Source: Cyprinodon diabolis
Lineage: Eukaryota; Chordata; Actinopteri; Cyprinodontiformes; Cyprinodontidae
DNA: 64,000 nt
Assembly (NCBI GenBank): GCA_030533445.1
Contig: CM060081.1
Coordinates: 1,569,315 to 1,633,314 of the forward strand
Direction of reading: 5' to 3'
The translations under genes were made by a program, and so were the position numbers. Shown in pieces: positions 10,812 through 22,773 of the stretch. The stretch's first letter is position 1. Each line of letters starts with the position of its first letter. The notes under the pieces were generated by a model. It did no database searches. It was not told the DNA's origin and worked only from the letters and a program-made list of their open reading frames with translations.

Positions 10812-12690
10812 TTTTTAAATGCTTTATTGGCAATTTCGTGTAACATTACAGAATTAATCAAACATCAAGCATAGATATACAACAGTTGGTGAAAGATTGG
10901 ACAATTATAGGTGAAAGTATAACTTTAAGAAAGACGGGACATAGAAGGTATAAAAAAATAAATAAATGAAATAAACATTAAAAAAATAATATCTAGGGGT
11001 TTACATTGAGTTCACGGTAATTTACAAAATTGTATAATTTCATACCATTTTTGTTCTTTATAAATTTAAGTGATTGAAATTACAAACAAAGTCTTTAAGA
11101 AAAACGTTGAAGTTTGGCTTGTTCCTCATGTATTTGTGAATGAAAAATGTCCCCATCATGAGTAAAACATTAAAGGCTATAGGTCCTGCAGGTTATCTGT
11201 CATTTCTATTCCAAACAAAACATTCTCGTTGTCCAGATGAGAAGGAGAATCAAATTTAGATGAATCTGTGGGATGTATCGGGAAATTCCTTGACAAACAA
11301 ACTACGTCTGACATTGTTGGTCAGCTTTTTATCAATAACAGACTGACCGTTGAGTAACAGAGAGGGAAGTTTTACCTGGACATGGTTTAGGAGCAGGTTG
11401 TATGACATTATGATCAGAGGCTGAGGAAGGGCTTTGATTAATATATTATATTGTTTTCTGTTCTTTATTTTTAATTTAGAGCAAAGAGTTTCAAAAGGTA
11501 AAACATTTATTTGTCATCAAGAATGTGCATTATCGACCATATACCACTTTCTAGCTAGCTCTTGTAAAATAAAGACTTATTCCTGAATAGGACATATCGG
11601 GAGTTCCATAGTGGGGTGTTATGACGACCACAATTATGCTTAAATATTAGTTTCCAATAAAGTAAGACGCGTTGATGAAAAGAAGTTTAACAGGAAGTTT
11701 CTTAGGATCAGAGTCACATTTAAGGAGGAAGTTAATTCCTCCTAATTCTATCAATAATTTGGAGGGGATATGAAACCAAGAACTATTTTCATTTTTCAGA
11801 AAAGATTTGAGCCAATTCATTTTAATCATTCCGTCTAAACATTCAAAGTCTATCGCTTTAAGACCTCCATCATCATACTCTTTAACCATTGCTCCTTTCT
11901 AATGTAGTGCGTCTTGTTTTTCCAGATAAAGTTGAAGTTAATTTGATTTATAGCTTTAATTGCAGGTTTAGGAAGGGATATGGAATAAGCTGGATAGATA
12001 AATCCTGAGAGACATTCCATTTTTGTAAGGAAAGTTCGACCAAAAATTGATATGTCACGTTGAGACCACAAATTTAAGTTAAGTTTACATTTATCTAAAA
12101 TATTCCAACAGTTTAGTTTTTCCAGTGATTTATTATCTTTGGTGATGTGAAAATATTTCACGACAGATTTAACAGGGATGTTATGAATGGCCGTCTGGGA
12201 AGAGTCGTGTATCGGTAACATTTCACATTTTTTTAAGTTTAATCTCAGACCAGAATCCTTGGAGTAAAACTATTTGATTCTATTGATTGGAGGATTTTTG
12301 GTATTTGATTGCTGTTTTTCATGAATACGGCCGTATCATCGGCTAGTTGGGTTATGGCGATTTTATTGCCTGAAACACTGAGGTTCTCAAAATCTACCTT
12401 TTTAATAAGGATGGATAACATCTCTGCTGCAGCGATGAAGAGTAAAGGAGAAATAGGACATCCCTGTTTAATGCCTTTATTAATAGAGATTCTAGAAGAG
12501 ATGCCATGTGGCAGTGAGATCACACTGTTTATTTAAAATTTAAAAATTTTGATCCAAAGCCAAATAATTCTAAGGTGCGGAACATGAATTTGTGTTCAAT
12601 GGTATCAAAGGCTTTAAAGAAATCTAAAAATAAAATAAAACTTTCATCTTCAATTAAATGATTGTAGTCTAGTAGATCGAATGTCAGACG
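10812..12690 (-). pseudogene. decayed L1/Tx1-type LINE, reverse transcriptase fragments
   Basis: Read on the minus strand from 12690 down: DFFKAFDTIEHKFMF, then a GIKQGCPISPLLF box and QLADDTAVFMKNS (the ADD catalytic motif), then downstream thumb/C-terminal fragments (IFGRTFLTKMECLSG; INFNFIWKNKTHYIRK) at 11647-12221. The pieces are in different frames with stops between them, so it is inactive. The order and motifs are those of L1/Tx1-clade non-LTR retrotransposons in fish. It ends near 10812 in the intergenic space between fam217b and the zinc-finger gene. Confidence 0.8.
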
Positions 12691-12699
12691 GATATTGTT

Positions 12700-12843
12700 A
12701 TGGATTCAGTCGATGCAATCAACTGGTTTTCCTTAGACAGAAAACTTTCAATCAATTTGACTGTATGATCTGGTTGAACTGTAAAGTGCCTTGAGATGAC
12801 TTGTGTTGTGAATTGGTGCTATAGAAATAAATTGAATAGAATA
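12700..12843 (+). mobile_element. L2-clade LINE 3' tail fragment
   Basis: Contains the hallmark GTAAAGTGCCTTGAGATGAC and GAATTGGTGCTATAGAAATA before an ATTGAATAGAAT end. The same tail, reversed, terminates the three large L2 copies in the aldh1l2 intron. Confidence 0.8.
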
Positions 12844-13571
12844 ATTACATGTCACCTAACCCTTTGCCTTCTGTTTGGTCCTGTCCCAACCCAACGTCCT
12901 CCCTCTATTGTCCCAATAAGTGGCGTGGGAATCTGTCCAATCTCCATCTACTTTGCTGGTCCTCGGAGTCCAACGCAAAGCAACACCACCTGAATCTGGC
13001 TCTGCTCATCACTTGTTCCCTCAGCAACAAATCTTGATCTCTGTCTCTGAATCTCAGCACAACGTTCTCCTCCAGCCTCTCCGTAGATCATCCACCTGAC
13101 CTGCATCTCAGACCACCTAATAACCACTATGCATGTCAGCATCTTCATCCTATCCCTTGGCCTCTCTTATTACCAACATGTCCTCCTGAGCTGTCCTCCT
13201 CTGTCATCTGATGACCTCTGACCTTCTGACTCATTACCACACACTCTCATCATGTTTTGATCAGTTCCTATCAAAAACATGCCAAACACGTAAAATGAAA
13301 ATGTTCATGTGGTTTTTAAAAAGGAGCCTTTTATTTTAATTTTCTTTCTGATGGTCTATAGGTTAAAGTTTTCCTCCAGGCTGCAGGTGAAAATACTCTT
13401 ATCTGTGTTACAATAAATTGTGTGTGTTTAAAAAACCAGCTGGATATAGAATGAAACTTTTCACCCCTATTTGCTTCCTTGGGAAGCTGCTACAGGAACG
13501 TTCCTCTGACTTTAACCTCCAATCCAGCAGGGGGCAGTAACTCCTACCAGTTCTTCCTCAAACCGCTCAGG
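12844..13571. other. intergenic stretch upstream of the zinc-finger gene
   Basis: Nothing recognisable; should include the promoter and 5'UTR of the zinc-finger gene. The open frame continues upstream of its first ATG but begins at a TTG codon (13479). Confidence 0.4.
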
Positions 13572-16296
13572 ATGAAGTCAGTAGTGCGCCCTCTGGTGGA
13601 CGTGGACGCTGCTGCAATGGCCGGAGTGGAGAGCTGGGTTCCGTCTCGGTGTCGGTCCAAAATGGAGCAGCTGCAGGAGTTCGTCAGGGAGCGGCTGAGC
13701 GCCGCGGCGGAGGAGATATTCGGGGCGGTGGAGAGAACCTTCTTAGAGCTGGAGAAGGAGGCGCTGGGGTCCATGGAAGCGGTCAGAACCGGAACCACCA
13801 AGCTGCTGCTGACGTCAGCAGAACCGCTGCCAGCTGGGAAGGATGCAGGTGGGTTTTACCTGCTTCTGTGGTCGATTTGGCCCCTGACTAAATGATTTCT
13901 GTTAAAAACAATAAAAACTTTCCTGTATGAAAACCTCATCCTCATCTTCACTGATTTAGATTTAGATCCATGTTGGCAGAAAACGTTTGGAGAAATAATA
14001 AAAAAAATAATAATGAGGATAATGAGAGATTTCTAAGCATCATTTTGGTTTTAATTTTCTTTAAATTCATGTTTGTGTTTTGAAAACTAAAATCTTGTTT
14101 TTTCAACCAATGAAAATCTTTGATCTGTTTTTAGAATCTTCAATTTTCAAAATAAAATAATTTTAAGAATGATTATTGAGGATTTTATTCCGTGTCCCAC
14201 TGGAGAAATGTTCCTCTTTCCCATTGGAGGGGCTATAGATTCAAACCGGACTAGTTGGATCTGATTGGATCTGATTGGTTCTGATTTGATCTGATTTGAT
14301 CTGACTGAATCTGATTGGATCTGATTGGTTCTGGTTGGATCTGGTTGGATCTGGTTGGATCTGATTGGTTCTGATTGGATCTGATTTGATCTGACTGAAT
14401 CTGATTGGATCTGATTGGTTCTGATTGGATCTGGTTGGATCTGATTGGTTCTGGTTGGTTCTTATTGGATCTGATTGGTTCTGGTTGGATCTGATTGGAT
14501 CTGATTGGTTCTGGTTGGATCTGATTTGATCTGATTAGTTCTTATTGGATCTGATTGGATCTGGTTGGTTCTGATTGGATCTGATTAGTTCTTATTGGAT
14601 CTGATTGGTTCTGATTTTTCTGGTTGGTTCTGATTGGATCTGGTTGGTTCTGATTGGATCTGGTTGGTTCTGATTGGTTCTGGTTGGTTCTGATTGGTTC
14701 TGATTGGTTCTGGTTGGTTCTGATTGGATCTGGTTGGATCTGATTGGTTCTGGTTGGTTCTGGTTGGATCTGGTTGGATCTGATTGGTTCTGGTTGGATC
14801 TGGTTGGATCTGATTGGTTCTGGTTGGTTCTTATTGGATCTGATTGGTTCTGGTTGGATCTGATTGGATCTGATTGGTTCTGGTTGGATCTGATTTGATC
14901 TGATTAGTTCTTATTGGATCTGATTGGTTCTGATTTTTCTGGTTGGTTCTGATTGGATCTGGTTGGTTCTGATTGGTTCTGGTTGGTTCTGATTGGATCT
15001 GATTAGTTCTTATTGGATCTGATTGGTTCTGATTTTTCTGGTTGGTTCTGATTGGATCTGGTTGGTTCTGATTGGATCTGGTTGGTTCTGATTGGTTCTG
15101 GTTGGTTCTGATTGGTTCTGATTGGTTCTGGTTGGTTCTGATTGGATCTGGTTGGATCTGATTGGTTCTGGTTGGTTCTGGTTGGATCTGGTTGGATCTG
15201 ATTGGTTCTGATTGGTTCTGATTGTTCTGGTTGGTTCTGATTGGATCTGGTTGGATCTGGTTGGTTCTGGTTGGTTCTGACCCAGAGCCTTAGATGATTC
15301 ATAGACGTGTTTTCAAACACGCTTTTATTAAACCTTTTCTGCTCTTCTGTGTGAAACGTTCTATTTGCTGAGATGTTCTGGTTCTTCAGGATTTAATCGG
15401 ACCTCCAGAACCTGGAGATGGAGGCGGTGACCTTCAGTTCCAGGAAGAGTCTCATCCTCTCCCGTCTGTCTGTGTTTGCAGCCTCTCCGGACCTCCGGGC
15501 GTCAGGGGAACCAGCCTCCACAGAACCAGAGCAGGTTCTGGTGAAGCCCATCAAAGATGAGTTTTGGGACGGTCCAGGATTCTGGCCCGGTCCGGACCAG
15601 GGGACCCTGATGGAGCAGTGGAACAGCGACTCCGTCTGTCTGAAGCTGGAGCAGAACCACAGCGTGGTGGAGGAGGGGACAGCTCACACCTCCGCTTACC
15701 TGGAAGCAGAATGTCTGGACCGGTCGGACTTCTGCCAGCCGGTGTCGTCTGAAGGCGAGCCGGAGGCCGAGGAACGCGCTGTGGGGGCCCGGAAGAGGCA
15801 GGCCCAGCGGAACGTCACTGCGTTCCACTGCGGGACGTGCGGAGAGTCATTCCTCCGCAGGAGCTCCATGGTAATCCATGCCAAGTCCCACGCTACGCCG
15901 TTTTCCCCCCTCTGTCCCTCGGAGCGTGCGGCGCCGGCGCCTACGGTGGACAACCTGTGCCACGTCTGCGGGAAGACCTTCACCACAGCCACCCATCTCA
16001 AACGGCACATGCTGATCCACACGGGCCAGAGGCCGCACCGCTGCAAGGAGTGCGGGAAGACGTTTGCCCGCGGCGAGTGTCTGAGGATCCACATGAGGAT
16101 CCACACGGTGGAGAGGCCGTACGCCTGCCAGCGCTGCCCCAAGAGCTTCAGGCAGAGGAGCAACCTGGTCACCCACATGAGGATGCACACGGGGGAGAAA
16201 CCCTACCTCTGCAGCATCTGCTCCCAGCCCTTCACCTACAAGAAGGACCTGAACAAACACACTCAGAGCCACAGCCTCAGCCCGGCGCCACTCTAA
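13572..16296 (+). CDS. C2H2 zinc-finger protein, two exons, five fingers
   Basis: Exon 1 is 13572-13848 and exon 2 is 15482-16296; the phase-1 GT..AG junction keeps the frame, giving 363 residues with the ATG at 13572 (an in-frame ATG at 13617 is an alternative). The N-terminus holds a short helical segment (QLQEFVRERLSAAAEEIFG) typical of fish-specific zinc-finger families. An acidic middle follows, then a basic ARKRQAQR patch. Five C2H2 fingers run at about residues 207-229, 250-272, 278-300, 306-328 and 334-356. The last four are joined by TGEKP-like linkers (TGQRPH, TVERPY, TGEKPY); finger 1 is detached. Likely a nuclear DNA-binding transcription factor. I cannot name an orthologue. Confidence 0.85.
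14245..15280. repeat. 10-bp minisatellite in the zinc-finger gene intron
   Basis: About 1 kb of GGATCTGATT / GGTTCTGGTT decamers. A block containing TGATTTTTCTGGTTGG recurs at about 14611, 14930 and 15030 with similar neighbours, so longer blocks have also duplicated. It occupies most of the 1.6-kb intron 13849-15481. Confidence 0.95.
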
Positions 16297-16692
16297 CCAG
16301 ACCGCGGCGGGCAGCGGCGCTCGCTGAGGTGCTCGGGAGGCTGGGTTTATTGGCCGCCTGTCAGAAGGTTCTGGGTCCACAGGCCGAGCTGGACGGAGGC
16401 CCGAAGCTCCAGACTGGGCCGCTGCTGGATGTTTGTCCTGATGGGATTCCTTCCTGGCTTCATCAGTCAGCAGCTAATGCTAACGCTAGCTATGTTTCTG
16501 TAGTCACCAAGTTCAGGAAATGACATCATCACACTGATCCTCTGGATTCTAGAGATTCTGGAGGAAGTTGTTGAACCTGTGGATGAGGGCAGACCTCAGA
16601 TTCACTCGTTTATCCGTTGCTCTCCAGGCAGGAGGCCATAAATCCAGGACTATTCCAGGACCAGGAGCTGATTGGCTAACCCAGGCGTTTAA
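16297..16692. other. 3' flank of the zinc-finger gene
   Basis: Directly follows the TAA at 16294-16296 and probably includes the 3'UTR. No other feature recognised; an AATAAA occurs only much later, near 17203. Confidence 0.4.
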
Positions 16693-17024
16693 CCCATAGC
16701 AAAAAGTAGTTTATTCAAGTATACTAAAAGTGCACTAAGTTCATACTTAAAATCAGGCAGTGCACTTAGAGTTTACTTATTCTAAACTATAATTCATATA
16801 CTTAACAATAGTATAGCCAGGTGTACTTGACTATACTATTGTTTACTAAAGTATACTTTAGGTATACTTTAGTACACTTAAAAATGTCCCAATTTAGTTT
16901 GAAGAAGTATTACTTTAGTAATACTTCAAGTGCACTAAAAGTACATTGTTCGGTATACTTTCTAAACTTATACTTAACTATTGTTAATAGAATTTACTAA
17001 AAGTATACTACTTTTTGCTAAGGG
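16693..17024. mobile_element. palindromic MITE, about 332 bp
   Basis: Begins CCCATAGCAAAAAGTAGT and ends with the inverted ACTACTTTTTGCTAAGGG (one mismatch over 18 bp). The interior is AT-rich with many AGTATACT words and no ORF. The superfamily is not clear from the termini. Confidence 0.75.
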
Positions 17025-20000
17025 AAGCTAGCCACCGTAGCTAGCTCTGACAGCAGGCGGCGTGAATGAGGCTTTAATCTCAGAGACAGAAATATTCCAC
17101 GTTAATCTTAAACGATTCACTTCTTCAAAGTTTCGACGTTTTCATGTCTTCCACCATGTCTTCTTCATCACTTTTCCTCATTATTGCCTGTTTCTCTCCT
17201 TCAATAAAACAGTTGTTTAACCGTGTCTTTAAAGCAGCTTTACATGAAATATTTGAACCCATTTTCACAACAGGTGACTCAGTTCAGATGCAGATGGTCT
17301 TTCTGCTGCATTGTACGTCTTTAAAAGCTCACCGCTCATCAAGCTTCATGTTCAGATTTATCTCCTATTTTCTACTTGACTTTCTACACATCTTAATAAA
17401 AAGATTTTTAAATAAAATGTGCTGGTTGGGACTCAGTGAGCTACGGTGTACTTGTCTCTGATTCCATGACTTGTGTTTCATCTAAAAAACTTTGGTGTAA
17501 ATCATAGATGTCCTTCTTTCATCTGCTGAATATTGCAAAAATGAGAAATCTGTGCAGGGGTGTTGCTGAGAAACTAGTCCATGCATTTGTGTCGTGGGAA
17601 AAAAGTAAACGACTATTCATCCTAGTTAAATAAACGGAGATCGATGGATTTCACTCAGGCGGCACATTTATTCATATCTTTGCAAAGAAAGAACAGTTCA
17701 TCATACAGCCCTAATGCACAGCATTCTGTTCTGTTCTGTTCTGCATGAGCAGCGTTCCTTCCCCCTTACAGCAACGGAAAAGTAGTCAAAGTCAAAACAA
17801 ATTACAGACACTTTGGTTAAACAGTAAAATGTTATGAATAAACCTTGAGAAAGAATCTGGTTGGTTATGGGAAGAAGCTCTGTCTGGTCTACAAACACCA
17901 TCCTGCAGGGAAGGGTGTGGCCTTGAGAGAGAAACTGACTGAGTGAAAACTTTTATAGTGAGTAAATAGGATAAATAAATTAATATATAATAGAAGAAAA
18001 ATAAAAATTTTCTGACAACAGACCACCGTTTCCATTATTAAAGGATATTATCCTTGTGTAATCGATATTTTTTTAAAAAGGAACATTTATTAATATAAAA
18101 AAAGCTAAGAAACTCAAATTGTGAGTATATGTAAAGAAAGATTAAAAACTAAGTTACTAAAATTAAAAAAATATATCAAAAATGCACAACTGCATTAAGT
18201 CGGTGGACAATGTTAAATGATTATATTAGATGGAAAAAATCCTGGAAAAGATTATGAAAGCTAAAATATGTTGCCAATAAAAAAAGCCCTGGAATCACAT
18301 CTTAGTTGGCAAAAATATTTACTGTTTTCCCCTTTTTATGCTAAAATATCTATTTGCTGAAAATTTAAATTTTTAGTTCTTATCATTTTCAGTTACCCTT
18401 TTTATTTCCCTGGAAAGAGAAAAGTTCAAATCAGTCAAAACAATAGACCCCTTCATGTCTACAAACTGTAAGTCAAATTATTAATCTGAGCTTCATTAAA
18501 AGTAAAAAGGATCAATCTCTATGCAAAATGTTAAAATCATAACACAAAGATGTTTCACGCAGATGATGAGTTCAGCTCTTCAGAATCAGGGTCAGTCAAA
18601 GCTCACATTGAAAAGTTGGAGGATTTAATCTCAGCGCTCCTCTTCCCCAACGGTAGCTGAGACCCGATCATCAGAGTTCATTCTCTAATCCAGAAATCTC
18701 TCTCCAATACTGACCATCAGCTGCTCATCTAACACATGGACTTTCTTTTATTATCAAGAAAAGTAATATCAAACACTTAGATACTAAAAATGTTCATCTT
18801 TCATTAAAATACAACACATTTCCCTTCTCATTCATGTTCTATGATTAAAAAATGAAAAAGCCAAAGCTGATGTCAGACATCTTCAGGTGGGCGTCTCCAT
18901 CTTTCTGTTGATGTTGGTCCCTTATACAGGCGACATTTTAAACGCGGTCTGAGGAACAGCAGGTCTTCAACACATCAGGTGGACTACTGATGTGTTAATG
19001 AACCAATCAGAGGGGACTATTATGCCCCTTTATTCTGATTTGCTTTGTTGGAGCTTTTCCTGGTTCCTTCCTGATGAGCTCTGATCACTTTCTTTTGATG
19101 TCTTTGAGCCACACCTCCTCCTGCTGAAGGATGGCTGAGAAGGTCCTCATCAGGGTCTCCAGGCACCTTGGTCCCTCTGTAAAGCCGTCTCTGACTAAGG
19201 GGAAAAAAGGTCTTTAATTTTAATGTGTCACCTCTCAGTCCCAGTCTGGCCAGAGGTCAGAGGGCAGGTCCGTTCTGTGGTCCAGGAAAGGGTCGACCCG
19301 TCATGAGCTCATGTGGAGGAAAACTGAGTTAAAGTTACCAACATGCTGAATTAAAGGAGCTGAGGGAAGGACAGATCAGATGTTATCTTAGCCTTTCACA
19401 AACAATAGTAGATAAAAATAAGCAGTTAAAGAACTTTGTAGCTTAAAATTCAGCTTAAAGAACTCTAGATTAAAAATTGAACTTTGTCACAAATCATTGA
19501 ATTATTCCATAATTTCAAACTTACCCAGTAAATGTACTTCCTTAGTGTTCGGTTCTCTTTATCACTTCTGCACCTGCAGAAATCCAAACTAACTTCTCCT
19601 CAGCAGAGGAGGGAGGGAGGACCTGCAGCGCTGTAAACAAGGGGAGACGCTGCAGCACAGCCTTCTGCTGCTTCCACCAGGCATGATGTGTGTGGAAGAA
19701 GAAAATGGGCTTTCTATTCAATTTCAACAACGATGTTTCCAAAGCGAAGCAAAATCAAAGAACCAGAAACAAGAGTTTCATGAGGTGAAGAAACACCGAA
19801 CCAGGGGTGCAAGGAGCTGAACCAGCAAACATCCCAAACGCACGACATGTCCTCTGCTGCTAAAAATTACCTAAATAGATCATTTTCCTTTATAAGGCCA
19901 TTTTAATCCTCTATTTATTTACTTTACTGGTTTAGTCATGATTTAGTATTTTATTTAGGTTGTTTAGTTATTCTGCTCTCAATTACCAGATGGAAAAATA

Positions 20001-20439
20001 AACAGCATCTATATGGATCCTTATTAGTTTAGCTTTGCTGTTTTTCTCTTGTTTTATCTTCTTTCCACCCTTTTCTTCCTCAGAACAAATAAAATATGTT
20101 CTGTTGAAGAAAAAACACAAAGTTTAAGTCATTTTAACCTCCAGATATATCTGAGCTATGGATTCATTAAGAATAGATCATTTTAAAGTCTCCACCATTC
20201 ATCTTAATGTAGGAATTAAATTCTGTTATCTATGTCCTCTGTCACTATAATCATTATTATTAATTCAAGAGAAAACACTTGTTAAATGGAGGAAAACAAA
20301 TAGAGAAAAGTATGTTAATGAAAAAAGCACAGATATGGTGATGAGAAATGTATGTGGTGTGAGGGGAAAGGTGATTTTATTTTATTTATTTATTTTATTA
20401 TTCATTTGAAACATTGAAACTCTTCCTTACCATTGTTTT
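17025..20439. other. AT-rich intergenic DNA, nothing recognised
   Basis: Only short ORFs without familiar domains (for example 17144-17461 plus and 19542-19742 minus). No splice-linked coding pattern, tRNA or tandem array seen. Confidence 0.4.
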
Positions 20440-20783
20440 TTGTTTTTTTTTTACTCCCTGCCCTTTAAACATGGACTCCCTGAACGGAGCCGCTCCTTGT
20501 GGAATTCAGACCTGGAGGAGTTGCCCCCCCTCCCATCAGCCTGCCGGAGAAAGGCAGACAAGACACATCTGGTCTGTTCCTGTTTGGCTGTGACTCCATC
20601 CTGGAGAGAAGTATCAGCTGCTGCCATCAACACTTTTGAATATAGATGTTGGAGATCGCCCTGTTTTTCAGTCTTTAGTCCTGTTTCTCTCTGATAGCTC
20701 TGGGCTCAGCTTTACTGGGACTAACTGGATGTTCTCTGTTTCATCCTTTGACCTCAAAACTGGCTCAGATTTCGTCTGATTAA
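20440..20783 (+). mobile_element. L2-clade LINE 3'UTR, upstream half, split by a MITE
   Basis: The stretch with GGCTGTGACTCCATCCTGGA, CATCAACACTTTTGAATATAG and GATGTTGGAGATCG parallels the 3'UTR of the 32.5-kb L2 element in the opposite orientation. Similarity breaks at the Harbinger-like MITE and resumes after it. Confidence 0.65.
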
Positions 20784-21417
20784 GGCCCCGTCCACACGAA
20801 GTCAAAACGAACACGAAACGCTAATATTTTCCAGAACATTGGTCGTAAAGACGGAGACGTAAAATAAATGTGATCGTCCACACGAATGCATGAAAACGCT
20901 GCAAAATGTATGCCAGGCCTGTAAGTGGCGCTGTGGTGCCAAAGCAAAAATAGGCGACGCAATGTTGGGCATACGCAGTAATATTTATACATGGTTGCCC
21001 TGCGGGTCCATTTTGGTGGTTAAGTCAAATTCAGGTGCTGAACTATGTGGTCTATACTGCTCTGTTCTTCCTGGAGATATTCCAGAAGAAGAAGATTCTG
21101 TTGTAAGCCCGACAGCAGGGTGAGTAGCATGAGCAGCTACCATTCAACACAGTACGGCGCCATTGTTGTTGTGATACTGTGTCGCGCATGTGTGTTTAGA
21201 GGCGACGCTATGACGCATGCGTGTAATAAAAAAAATGCGGTTAGAGCTTAAAGATGGAAACGCGAAAACGGCGTTTCAAAATCTTCCCACTCTGAAGGCT
21301 TAATAAAAAAAAGATCGTTTACAGACCCCCGAAACGCCGGCTTCGTGTGGATGAGAGGCTGGTTTGGTGAAAAATTAGTGCGTTTAGGCCAGGGTTGACT
21401 TCGTGTGGACGGGGCCT
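20784..21417. mobile_element. PIF/Harbinger-like MITE with TAA target duplication
   Basis: Perfect 22-bp terminal inverted repeats starting GGCCCCGTCCACACGAAG at the left end and closing with the reverse complement at 21417. Both sides are flanked by TAA (20781-20783 and 21418-21420), the 3-bp duplication typical of PIF/Harbinger transposons. There is no transposase ORF; length 634 bp. Confidence 0.8.
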
Positions 21418-21860
21418 AACTTTTCCAAGAAGGCAACCTGTGGAGCTAGTTTACTGTTAGCTTTTCTAACATAGAAAGTGTTTATAAATCTGGGTTTTTA
21501 TGTTCCTTTTCTATGCTTCTTTTTCTATGTCTCCTTGAACCCCAGTGGGCCTCAGCAGATGGCCGCTCACACTGAGTCTGGTTCGGCTGGAGGTTTCTTC
21601 CTGTACAAAGGAAGTTTTCCTCTCCACTGTTGCTGCATGCTTGGTGTAAGGGGATTGCTGAAGAGTCAGTCTAATATCTCGAGTCTCTAGATGCTCATAT
21701 CCAGGAGGAGAGCATCCTGCAAAGTAAACTACTGGAAGCAATCAGCTGGTTTTCTTTCAGTAGAAACTTTTAATCTTTACTCTGATTAGATGATCTGATT
21801 AATCTGCATCTATAAAGTGAAATCAGAGTGCAGTTCTATAAAGTGCAGTTTATTTCTTTA
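21418..21860 (+). mobile_element. L2-clade LINE 3'UTR, downstream half
   Basis: Continues the L2 3'UTR with CTCCTTGAACCCCAGTGGGC, GGCCGCTCACACTGAG and TTCCTCTCCACTGTTGCTGC, then becomes degenerate. It joins the part left of 20783 when the MITE is removed. Confidence 0.7.
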
Positions 21861-22717
21861 GCTCCAGTGAATTGATCTGTTCAGCTGTGTTTTTATCCAG
21901 TGTTGCCATAAAGTTTTGACTTTAATGTAGAAAGTGCTCCTAGATCAGTGCTCTGTGCTGATTTCAGGTCTCTGCTCTGCCCTCTGGTGGCAGACGGCTT
22001 CCTTCCGTGAACCCAGCTCTGCAGGAGATTGCTACCCATGTTTCTTTGGGTAAAGGTGCTTGCTGCTAAGCGCAGTTGGCTGGTTTCCTTTAACTATTGG
22101 CTTTATCAGCTGAGTTTAACTACACTGTATGATGAAAAGGACTGATTGGAAATATATGTTTGACTTTAAAACTTTCTGTGTGACTGGATTCAACAAATGT
22201 TATAGGTTTTCAATCTAAACTGGCGTCTCTTGTAAAGTTACCTGAAGCTGGTGCTATATGGCTGAACTGAAGTTAATCTTTTGTTTTCGCATCATTGACA
22301 ATTATTTGGTTGTTGAGTTCAGTACCATTCTAGTTAGTTTATATCTGCATTAGAAACAGAGAAAGAACAAAGTAATGGGAAGTGGTGTAAAAGGTTTTAA
22401 TCATGATGAAGATTTGTTAGGACTGTTAGATTTCTAATGTTTCTGGTTTGATGGATCAACATACACTTGTTCGATCGGACAGGACATCTGGTCCCTCGGC
22501 CTCCTCAGTGAAATTAAGAATGCGAGCAGCTTTTATCTGCATGGTTCTGGACGAGCCGGACCCGCTGCAGTTTACGACACGCCTCAGTCCCAAAGTTTGA
22601 TCGGTTTTACTTCTCTTGGATTCGTTAGCATGTTGAGGCACAATCATGGTTCTAGTCATTATGTCTGCATCCTAACACACCATCTGCTCCATATACTGCC
22701 CCCTACTGGGAGCTCCC
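21861..22717. other. intergenic DNA including aldh1l2 3'UTR
   Basis: Downstream (on the minus strand) of the aldh1l2 stop codon. No other gene recognised. The 3'UTR extent was not determined. Confidence 0.4.
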
Positions 22718-22773
22718 TTAATACTCGATGGTCACAGCTTTTGTCTTCAGGTATTCGTTGAGGGCCTCTTGAC
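22718..22773 (-). CDS. aldh1l2: aldh1l2 terminal exon
   Basis: 56 bp ending [16 protein letters not shown] and TAA (22720-22718). The first two bases complete the glycine codon begun in the exon ending at 24629, across a 1855-bp intron. Confidence 0.9.
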
